Shown here piece by piece: positions 1-6,047 of a stretch of DNA of 13,527 bases (its first letter is position 1; each line of letters begins with the position of its first letter). Source of the stretch: JANXPZ01 sp034678345 (GTDB lineage: Bacteria > Eisenbacteria > RBG-16-71-46); the NCBI GenBank assembly GCA_034678345.1, contig JAXDBZ010000218.1:1-13527 (forward strand), read 5' to 3'. Position numbers and translations under genes: made by a program. The notes under the pieces are model-generated. The model was not told the origin of the DNA. It did not search any database and saw only the letters and a program-made list of their open reading frames with translations.

Positions 1-216
1 GTGAACGTGGGCCGCGGCGCGGGCGCGGGGTTCCCCGGCCACCTGCACCTGCACGTCGTGCCGCGCTGGGACGGCGACACGAACTTCATGGCCACGGTGG
101 GCGAGACCCGGGTGGTCCCGGAGGCGCTGCAGCGCACCTGGTCGCGGCTGCGGCGGGCCATCCGCCGGCTCGAGGGCGGGACGACGCGGCGGAGACGGCG
201 TGGCGCGCCGGCGTGA
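1..216 (+). CDS. HIT-family nucleotide hydrolase/phosphorylase, C-terminal part (5' end outside window)
   Basis: This is the last 71 codons of a gene that begins upstream of the window; the GTG at position 1 is an internal valine codon. The histidine triad signature HLHLHVVPRW is visible, with histidine codons at 40-42, 46-48 and 52-54. It is preceded by a glycine-rich NVGRGAGAGFPG stretch and followed by WDGDTNFM. This arrangement is typical of the Ap4A phosphorylase / ATP adenylyltransferase-like branch of HIT proteins, such as the mycobacterial Ap4A phosphorylase. In that family the central histidine forms a nucleotidyl intermediate on dinucleoside polyphosphates. The tail after the motif is arginine-rich (RRRRRGAPA) and probably disordered. 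The stop codon TGA at 214-216 lies inside the next gene, which starts at 200, so the two are probably translationally coupled. Family assignment is firm; the exact substrate cannot be told from this fragment. Confidence 0.88.
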   Translation: MNVGRGAGAGFPGHLHLHVVPRWDGDTNFMATVGETRVVPEALQRTWSRLRRAIRRLEGGTTRRRRRGAPA

Positions 217-628
217 CCCGCTGCCGGCCCGTCTGGGACTCGCGGCGCTCGCGCTCCTGGTGGCGGCGCTGCTAGTGTCGTGGGCGTGGGCGCGGTTCCG
301 GCCGACGCGCGTGCCGAGCGCACGCGACGGCGCGCCCGCGGTGGTGCGGGTGCAGGTGCTGAACGGTTCCGGGGAGGCACGGGTCGCGGGCCGGCTCGCC
401 TCGTACCTCCGGGAAGGCGGCTTCCGCATCGTCGAGGTGGGCAATGCGGACCGCGACGACTACTTCGCCACGCTGGTCGTGGCGCGGCGCGAGGATCCGG
501 CGACCGCGCTGGAGGTGGCACATTACCTGGGCAGCCCGCCGGTGATCCGGCAGGCCTGCGCATCCGGTGAAGCCGACGTCACGGTGGTGCTCGGGAGCGA
601 TCGCAGTCGCGTCCGCCTCGGGCCCTAG
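200..628 (+). CDS. Small membrane-anchored protein with LytR_C domain
   Basis: A 142-residue protein starting at GTG 200, with GGAG at 191-194 five bases upstream, and overlapping the HIT gene by 17 nt. A short arginine-rich N-terminus (MARRRDPLPAR) is followed by one hydrophobic helix at about residues 10-32. This looks like a type II membrane anchor with the rest outside the cytoplasm. The C-terminal part, about residues 48-140, begins VVRVQVLNGSGEARVAGRLA and ends in ADVTVVLGSD. This matches the LytR/CpsA/Psr C-terminal domain (LytR_C), including the usual VLNGSG start and the late xDVTVVLG strand. The catalytic LCP domain is absent, so this is a stand-alone LytR_C protein. Such proteins occur in many phyla without a well-defined role; a cell-envelope function is an inference. 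It lies 24 nt upstream of tatA on the same strand. Confidence 0.78.
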   Translation: MARRRDPLPARLGLAALALLVAALLVSWAWARFRPTRVPSARDGAPAVVRVQVLNGSGEARVAGRLASYLREGGFRIVEVGNADRDDYFATLVVARREDPATALEVAHYLGSPPVIRQACASGEADVTVVLGSDRSRVRLGP

Positions 629-652
629 GCAGGTTCCGCAAAGGAGGACAAG

Positions 653-880
653 GTGTTCGGACTGGGTGGCGGCGAGACGCTGATCGTCATCTTCCTCGTC
701 GTGCTCCTCATCTTCGGGCCGAGCCAGCTGCCCAAGCTCGCCAAGGCGATCGGGAACGCGTCCAAGGAGTTCCGCAAGGCGCAGCGCGAGGTCTCGGACG
801 AGCTGAACCGCGAGCCGACGGAGAACAAGCCGGCCACGGGGCCGAAGGACACGGAGACGAAGCCGCCGGCGGCGGGCTGA
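653..880 (+). CDS. tatA: Sec-independent protein translocase subunit TatA
   Basis: A 75-residue TatA/TatE-type protein that forms the pore-like component moving folded twin-arginine substrates across the cytoplasmic membrane. The GTG start at 653 is set by a strong AAGGAGG at 641-647. The N-terminus MFGLGGGETLIVIFLVVLLIF is the single membrane helix. It is followed by the hinge FGPSQLPKLAKAIG and then an amphipathic helix (NASKEFRKAQREV), the canonical order for the family. The tail from about residue 50 is charged and rich in proline and lysine, as is usual and variable in TatA. Length fits the family. No tatB or tatC is present in the window, so the TatC partner must be encoded elsewhere. 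The gene is the last in a three-gene plus-strand run and is followed by a strong hairpin. Confidence 0.95.
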   Translation: MFGLGGGETLIVIFLVVLLIFGPSQLPKLAKAIGNASKEFRKAQREVSDELNREPTENKPATGPKDTETKPPAAG

Positions 881-896
881 GACGCGGCACGGGAGA

Positions 897-934
897 CGCG
901 AAGGGCGGCGGGGGGCTCCCCGCCGCCCTTCGCG
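897..934. terminator. Perfect 17-bp GC-rich hairpin between convergent genes
   Basis: The left arm CGCGAAGGGCGGCGGGG (897-913) pairs without mismatch with 918-934 across a 4-nt loop (GGCT). It lies 17 bp after the tatA stop and 12 bp beyond the stop codon of the convergent gene on the minus strand, so it can serve both. There is no T-tract on either side, which is common for hairpin terminators in very GC-rich genomes. Its terminator role is inferred from position and stem strength. Confidence 0.75.
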
Positions 935-946
935 CGTCGGCGGGGG

Positions 947-2755
947 CTACCGCGCCTCGGAGCGGCGGAAGTCCTGGATCTTCGCCTTGGCCTGCAGCTG
1001 GCTCAGCCAGCCGTTGAAGAACGTGCGCTGCCGGTTGCCGAGGATGGCGTTCACCAGGGGACCCTTCATCCTCTCGTAGGTGGAGTCGGTCGGCGCCACC
1101 ATGCGGCGTTCGAGGCGCGCGAAGTACCAGCCGGCCGGCTGTCGCACCGGTCCGATCACCTTGCCGGGCTGCGCCGTGAAGAGCGCGCCGACCACGTCGG
1201 GAGCCGCGGAGAGGCGCTGGTCCATCTGCACGCGCGACATGCCCGTCACCTGGAACGACTCGAGGCCCGCCGCCCGGGCCGCCGTCTCCAGCGGCTGCCC
1301 CGCCGCCAGGGCCTGGGCGACGCGGTCGGCCACGGGCTTCACCGCCTGCACGCGCGCCTCGAGCTCGGCCATCTGGCGCAGCGTGGCCTCGAGGTGCTTG
1401 CGCGCCAGCGGTCCGCCGGGGTGCAGCTCGGCCGACTGCGCGATGACGAAGGCGTCCTGGCTCTGGAAGACGGGGCTCACGGCCTGGGGCTTGGCGGCGA
1501 GGCCCCAGTCGGCCACCTCGGGGGTCATCACCAGCGCGGGCGGCACGTTGGCCAGGTCGAAGAAGCCGGTGCGGCTGGTCGCCAGGCCCTTCTCGGCCGC
1601 CGCCTTGCCCAGGCTCTTCAGCGACCGGGCGCGCGCCTGCAGCGCCTGGACCTCCTGCCTCTGTAGCTCGCCCGTCTGCACCACGCGCACCACGATCTGC
1701 GCGAGGCGCAGGCCGGGGCGGTCCTGCCCGGGCTGGGAGACGCGCTCGAGCAGCTTCACGACGATGAAGCGGCTGCCGGTCTGCACCGGGTCCGTGACCT
1801 GGCCCGGCTGCAGGGCCTCCACCTTCGGGCCCAGCTCGGGGCCGAGCTCCTCCGGCCGCACGACGCGGTCGATGATGCCGCCCTGGGCCGCCCCGGGGCC
1901 CTCGGAGTAGCTCTTGGCCAGCTCGGCGAAGTCGTCACCCTGGCGGACGCGGTCCACCAGGCTCTGGGCCGTCTGCCGGGCCGGACGGAGGTCCTCGTCG
2001 GTGAACTGCTTCGGGACCAGCAGGACCTCGAGGTCCACCCGCGGCTCGGCGTAGAAGCGGCCCTTGTACTCCTGGTAGACGCGGTCGAGGTCCGCGGCCG
2101 TCGGCTCCGCGATCTTGGCCTGCAGGTCGGGCGTCACCACCGCCACGGTGGCGGCGACCTGGTCGAAGCGCTCGTGGTAGGCCTGCAGCAGCTCGGGCTC
2201 GCTCAGCTTGAGCGAGGCCAGGAGCCGCTCCTGCAGCTTCTGCACCGGCAGCTCCTGCCGCACCCGCTGCTCGTAGTAGGGCCACGAGGGGTGCTCCGGG
2301 CTGGCCAGTGCCGCGCCGTACTTCTGCGGGTCGAACTTGCCGTCCGTCTGGAACTCCGGCTCATCCCGCAGCCACTGGGGCGGATAGTTCTGCAGCATGA
2401 GGACGACCTCGGCGTCCTGGGCGTGGAGCCCGGAGGCCTCGGCCTGCGCGGCCATCAGCCGCCGCGTCACCAGCTCGTGCCAGACCTGCGTGCGGACGGT
2501 CTTCTCGTCGCGGTCCGTGGGCTCCGACCCGTACTGCGTGCGGAAGGCGAGCCGCTGCCGGGCCAGCTCGTCGTCGTACTCCTGCCCCGTGATGGGCGCG
2601 CCGTTCACGCTGCCCGCGGCGCCGCTCTGCCCGCCGCTGCCGCCCAGGCTGGAGATGAAGTTGAAGCCGAAGACGAAGGTGACGACGGTGACGATGGTGA
2701 GCACCCACCAGATCAACTGGGTGTGCTTGCCGCCTGTGCGCAGATAACGAAGCAT
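947..2755 (-). CDS. ppiD: PpiD/SurA-like membrane-anchored peptidyl-prolyl isomerase-family chaperone
   Basis: A 602-residue protein on the minus strand. The ATG at 2753-2755 is preceded by AGGAG (complement of 2762-2766) at 6-nt spacing. The N-terminus is a short basic tail (LRYLRTGGKH) and one membrane helix at about residues 12-34 (LIWWVLTIVTVVTFVFGFNF). Next comes the SurA N-terminal-type fold: VNGAPITGQEYDDELARQR at about 50-68 and a long helical region to about 235. A PpiC/parvulin-like domain covers about 238-340 (DDFAELAKSYSEGPGAAQGGIIDRV, then a GSRFIVVKLLER end). A second, more diverged segment at about 348-445 resembles another parvulin fold. This order matches PpiD, which helps newly exported proteins fold at the Sec translocon on the outer face of the membrane. 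The usual parvulin first-strand histidine is not seen: the strand reads DLEVLLVPK. Isomerase activity is therefore doubtful, as in E. coli PpiD. It is transcribed alone and divergently from the kinase gene at 2935. Confidence 0.85.
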   Translation of the reverse strand: MLRYLRTGGKHTQLIWWVLTIVTVVTFVFGFNFISSLGGSGGQSGAAGSVNGAPITGQEYDDELARQRLAFRTQYGSEPTDRDEKTVRTQVWHELVTRRLMAAQAEASGLHAQDAEVVLMLQNYPPQWLRDEPEFQTDGKFDPQKYGAALASPEHPSWPYYEQRVRQELPVQKLQERLLASLKLSEPELLQAYHERFDQVAATVAVVTPDLQAKIAEPTAADLDRVYQEYKGRFYAEPRVDLEVLLVPKQFTDEDLRPARQTAQSLVDRVRQGDDFAELAKSYSEGPGAAQGGIIDRVVRPEELGPELGPKVEALQPGQVTDPVQTGSRFIVVKLLERVSQPGQDRPGLRLAQIVVRVVQTGELQRQEVQALQARARSLKSLGKAAAEKGLATSRTGFFDLANVPPALVMTPEVADWGLAAKPQAVSPVFQSQDAFVIAQSAELHPGGPLARKHLEATLRQMAELEARVQAVKPVADRVAQALAAGQPLETAARAAGLESFQVTGMSRVQMDQRLSAAPDVVGALFTAQPGKVIGPVRQPAGWYFARLERRMVAPTDSTYERMKGPLVNAILGNRQRTFFNGWLSQLQAKAKIQDFRRSEAR

Positions 2756-2805
2756 TCAGGGCTCCTGGAACGGGCCAGAGCGAGCGTGGAACAAAGTGGC
2801 CACGG

Positions 2806-2834
2806 ATTCTACCAGCGCCCGCCGACCCGCTCAA
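2806..2834 (-). promoter_or_regulatory. Sigma-70-type promoter for the ppiD-like gene
   Basis: Read on the minus strand, TTGAGC (complement of 2829-2834) and TAGAAT (complement of 2806-2811) are separated by exactly 17 nt. The -35 box matches 4 of 6 consensus bases and the -10 box 5 of 6. The predicted start of transcription near 2799 leaves a leader of about 45 nt with the AGGAG ribosome site. Assigned from sequence only. Confidence 0.6.
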
Positions 2835-2934
2835 CCACGCGGCGGCGGGCGCCGGCGGCGGGACTTCCATTGCCTGCGCGCGCAGCGTGTGCTACCTCTC
2901 AGCCTGCACCGGGGAGTCCGCCCGGGGAGGGCAG

Positions 2935-4062
2935 ATGAGCACGCGCACTGAGACCCCCGCCCGACCGGCCGAGGCCGAGCCGGCGCCGCGCCCGAGCCCG
3001 TGGCCCACGCAGGTGCTGGACGCGCTCGAGCAGGGGGTGATGGCGTTCGACCGCGAACGCCGCGTCATCTACAACAACCGCCGCATCGAGGAGCTGCTCG
3101 CCGTCGAGCCGGGCGCGCTGCTGGGCCTGCCCGCGGCGCGGCTGCTGCCCGGGGCGGACGCGCGCTGGCTCAGGGGCTCCTCGCGCGAGCCGCGCGAGTT
3201 CCGCATCGAGGCTGAGGGGCGCGAGCTGACGCTCAAGGCCGAGTCCCTGCCGATGCGCGACGAGGACGGCGCCCTGCTGGGCTCGGTCGTGCTGGCCGAC
3301 GCCACCTCGGAGAGCGAGGACGGCGAGTTCCAGAAGAACATCGACCGGCTCGTCTCGCTGGGCGAGCTGTCGGCCTACGTCGCGCACGAGATCCGCAACC
3401 CGCTCACCGGCATCCGCACCACGGTGCAGTACGTGGGCTCCAAGTTCCGCGCCAGCGACGCGCGGCGCGAGGACCTCGATGACGTCATCAAGGAACTGGA
3501 CCGCATCGAGCAGATCATCACCGGCCTGCTCATGTTCGCCCGGCCGCCGGCGGCCCGGCCGCAGTCCTGCGACCTGCGCCAGGTGCTCGACAAGACCCTC
3601 GATCTGCTCGAGCTGCAGCTGGGCGACGCCCAGGTGTCGCTCTTCCGCGAGTACGAGGAGGCGGGCGACGAGGAGATCCCCCTCGTCTACGCCGACCCGG
3701 ACCTGACCCAGCAGGTCTTCCTGAACCTGTGCCTGAACGCCGTCCAGGCGATGCCCGAGGGCGGCGAGCTGCACGTCGCCCTGGGCGTGCGGCGCTATCG
3801 GACCAAGCGATCGATGGTGGACGTGTCCTTCCACGACACCGGCGTCGGCATCCCGCGCGACGCGATGGAGAAGATCTTCGACCCGTTCTTCACCACCCGC
3901 TCGATGGGCACGGGGCTGGGCCTGCCCATCTCGCTGCAGATCGTGCGCGAGGTGGGGGGTGTGATCACGGCGAAGAACAACGCAGGCGGCGGCGCCACGA
4001 TGCGCGTCTCCTTCCCGGTGCCGGCGGAGCCACCGGGACAGCCCGAGCCGCCGGAAGAGTAG
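2935..4062 (+). CDS. PAS-domain sensor histidine kinase, NtrB/AtoS-like, soluble
   Basis: A 375-residue histidine kinase. The ATG at 2935 was chosen over an in-frame GTG at 2887 because GGGGAGG lies at 2924-2930. A proline-rich N-terminus leads into a PAS sensor domain at about residues 22-120 (VLDALEQGVMAFDRERRVIYNN...). The HisKA helix carries the H-box HEIRNPLTG, with phospho-accepting His151. The HATPase domain has the N-box NLCLNAVQAM (Asn268), G1 DTGVGIP (Asp301), the F-box FDPFFTT and G2 GTGLGLP. No membrane segment is visible, so it should sense a cytoplasmic signal, as NtrB does. It ends 4 nt before a sigma-54-activator response regulator, its probable partner. The ligand is unknown; the PAS domain shows no motif that identifies a cofactor. 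The name NtrB would be an over-call, because no glnA or amtB gene is nearby. Confidence 0.92.
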   Translation: MSTRTETPARPAEAEPAPRPSPWPTQVLDALEQGVMAFDRERRVIYNNRRIEELLAVEPGALLGLPAARLLPGADARWLRGSSREPREFRIEAEGRELTLKAESLPMRDEDGALLGSVVLADATSESEDGEFQKNIDRLVSLGELSAYVAHEIRNPLTGIRTTVQYVGSKFRASDARREDLDDVIKELDRIEQIITGLLMFARPPAARPQSCDLRQVLDKTLDLLELQLGDAQVSLFREYEEAGDEEIPLVYADPDLTQQVFLNLCLNAVQAMPEGGELHVALGVRRYRTKRSMVDVSFHDTGVGIPRDAMEKIFDPFFTTRSMGTGLGLPISLQIVREVGGVITAKNNAGGGATMRVSFPVPAEPPGQPEPPEE

Positions 4063-4066
4063 GCCC

Positions 4067-5440
<1,374 letters not shown>

Positions 5441-5580
5441 CACCCACAACGAACTGGACAGCTCGAGTCAAGCATCGCATTCCCAGCGAGTTGCCAATCT
5501 CGTTCGTCCTAATCCACCATTTAATTGACAGTTACGGCGCTCGAATCGCTGAGTATGCCCCGCGGAGCCACTCGCGATGG

Positions 5581-5608
5581 GCAATCGATCGCAAGTTTAT
5601 CCGATTGC
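5581..5608. repeat. 7-bp inverted repeat, possible regulator site
   Basis: GCAATCG at 5581-5587 is repeated inverted as CGATTGC at 5602-5608 with a 14-nt AT-leaning spacer. It sits 45-72 bp upstream of the possible sigma-54 promoter at 5653. That would suit an upstream activator site for a Fis-type helix-turn-helix, or it could simply be an RNA hairpin. Seven-base repeats of this spacing can occur by chance. Confidence 0.3.
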
Positions 5609-5652
5609 GGGACAACGTGCTGGGGCCATGTTGCCTGACAAGTTCGAGCACA

Positions 5653-5668
5653 TGGAATGGAACCTGCT
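5653..5668 (+). promoter_or_regulatory. Possible sigma-54 (-24/-12) promoter
   Basis: TGGAATGGAACCTGCT has the invariant GG and GC dinucleotides separated by 10 nt (GG at 5654-5655, GC at 5666-5667). It matches 9 of the 12 commonly conserved positions of TGGCACG-N4-TTGCW. Transcription would start near 5679 and give a leader of about 130 nt before the ATG at 5811. A weaker sigma-70 reading overlaps it: TTGCCT at 5631-5636, 16 nt, TGGAAT at 5653-5658. The position just after a gene for a sigma-54 activator raises interest, but a motif of this quality can arise by chance. Confidence 0.35.
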
Positions 5669-5794
5669 TCCCGGCAAGACACGAGGCCAAGCGCGGTTCT
5701 CGGGAGCCGCGCCGGGCCGCACGGGCCGTGCCCTAGGCGGCGGCCAACAGCGTCCCAGCGACGAGTTGGGGACTCCACCAGAGAGATCACATCC

Positions 5795-5805
5795 AAGGAG
5801 GTGAT
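5795..5805 (+). promoter_or_regulatory. Near-complete Shine-Dalgarno sequence
   Basis: AAGGAGGTGAT is complementary over 11 consecutive bases to the conserved 3' end of bacterial 16S rRNA. It is placed five bases before the ATG at 5811 (nine bases from GGAGG). It is the strongest ribosome binding site in the window and fixes both the start and the reading frame of the small gene that follows. Confidence 0.9.
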
Positions 5806-5810
5806 TCGGA

Positions 5811-5879
5811 ATGGCAGCGAAGAAGAAGGCCGCGAAGAAGAAGGTCGCGAAGAAGAAGGTCGCCAAGAAGAAGAAGTAA
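5811..5879 (+). CDS. 22-residue lysine-rich (AKKK-repeat) micropeptide
   Basis: A 22-codon gene from ATG 5811 to TAA 5877-5879. The product has 13 lysines, 6 alanines, 2 valines and the initiator methionine, arranged as AAKKKAAKKK followed by two VAKKK units and a final lysine. It contains no acidic, aromatic or polar uncharged residue. Every lysine codon is AAG. The frame is fixed by an 11-base Shine-Dalgarno match at 5795-5805, and a strong hairpin terminator follows at 5908. The gene is thus a complete monocistronic unit. Similar AKKK repeats make up the basic tails of histone H1-like and HU-like bacterial proteins, so a role in binding DNA, RNA or other polyanions is plausible but inferred. 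No signal peptide is visible. Alternatives are an antimicrobial-like peptide, a leader peptide, or the remnant of a longer H1-like gene. It is too short for most gene finders and could easily be missed. Confidence 0.72.
   Translation: MAAKKKAAKKKVAKKKVAKKKK
5817..5876 (+). repeat. Four tandem 15-nt units inside the micropeptide gene
   Basis: Units start at 5817, 5832, 5847 and 5862. The second and third are identical (GCGAAGAAGAAGGTC); the first and last differ by one to a few bases. Each unit adds five residues in frame, so slippage or unequal recombination would lengthen or shorten the peptide without breaking it. Confidence 0.85.
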
Positions 5880-5907
5880 GCCCGTCTCAGGACCTGGCAC
5901 GTCCTCA

Positions 5908-5950
5908 GGGGATTGGTCGGCGACGAACGCCGGCCAATCCCCGACTGTTT
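5908..5950 (+). terminator. Rho-independent-type terminator after the micropeptide gene
   Basis: A 15-bp stem with one G-T pair (GGGGATTGGTCGGCG at 5908-5922 against 5928-5942) closes a 5-nt loop ACGAA. It is followed by a weak T-run (GACTGTTT, 5943-5950). It lies 28 bp after the TAA of the micropeptide and 41 bp before the -10 box of the uvrA promoter, so it separates the two transcription units. Confidence 0.82.
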
Positions 5951-5990
5951 GCCCTCCGCGCGCCGCCCGGCGGGCCCGCCGCGGGGTGGG

Positions 5991-5999
5991 TGCTATAGT
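5991..5999 (+). promoter_or_regulatory. Extended -10 promoter for uvrA
   Basis: TGCTATAGT fits the extended -10 pattern TGnTATAAT with one mismatch. No -35 box is recognisable 16-18 nt upstream, where the sequence is pure GC; this is normal for extended -10 promoters. Transcription would begin near 6006, about 40 nt before the TTG start of uvrA. No clear LexA-type box was seen nearby. Confidence 0.55.
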
Positions 6000-6047
6000 C
6001 GCCGCGTCCGACTCCAGCCCGCTCCCCACCGCTCCGCCGAGGCCTCG

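Larger units (their letters stand above)
5441..5794. other. 354-bp non-coding stretch; its first 200 bp are lower in GC
   Basis: No convincing gene was found on either strand between the response regulator stop and the ribosome site of the small lysine-rich gene. Short open frames exist but resemble nothing known, lack ribosome sites and mirror each other across strands. Counting bases over 5441-5640 gives 111 G+C of 200 (about 55%), clearly lower than the surrounding genes; 5641-5794 is richer in GC again. It contains an isolated TTGACA (5525-5530) with no well-spaced -10 box, a 7-bp inverted repeat (5581-5608) and a GG-N10-GC element (5653-5668). It could be a long regulatory leader, a small RNA locus or decayed DNA; the sequence does not decide. 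Confidence 0.5.

Noticed and set aside
2870..2898. Possible sigma-70 promoter for the histidine kinase (TTGCCT, 17 nt, TACCTC)
   Set aside because: The -10 box matches only 2 of 6 consensus bases. A promoter must exist in 2835-2923 or nearby, but this one cannot be supported.
2887..2934. Longer start (GTG 2887) for the histidine kinase
   Set aside because: No ribosome site before it, whereas ATG 2935 has GGGGAGG just upstream; the extra residues match nothing.
5525..5556. Perfect TTGACA box with possible -10 GAGTAT
   Set aside because: The spacer would be 20 nt and the -10 box is poor; no better hexamer at 16-18 nt.
5577..5804. 75-codon frame in the intergenic region (contains DKFEHMEWNLLPG)
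   Set aside because: No ribosome site and no family recognised. It runs into the ribosome site of the micropeptide and becomes Arg/Gly-rich in its second half. Not enough to call a gene.
5801..5998. Alternative frame through the lysine repeat giving EEEGR repeats, from GTG 5801
   Set aside because: The start would lie inside the Shine-Dalgarno sequence itself, and the frame runs through the terminator hairpin. The ATG at 5811 is ideally spaced and ends before the hairpin.
5913..6047. Longer N-terminus for UvrA from GTG 5913
   Set aside because: It would start inside the terminator hairpin and upstream of the promoter, and the added residues are not part of the UvrA family.
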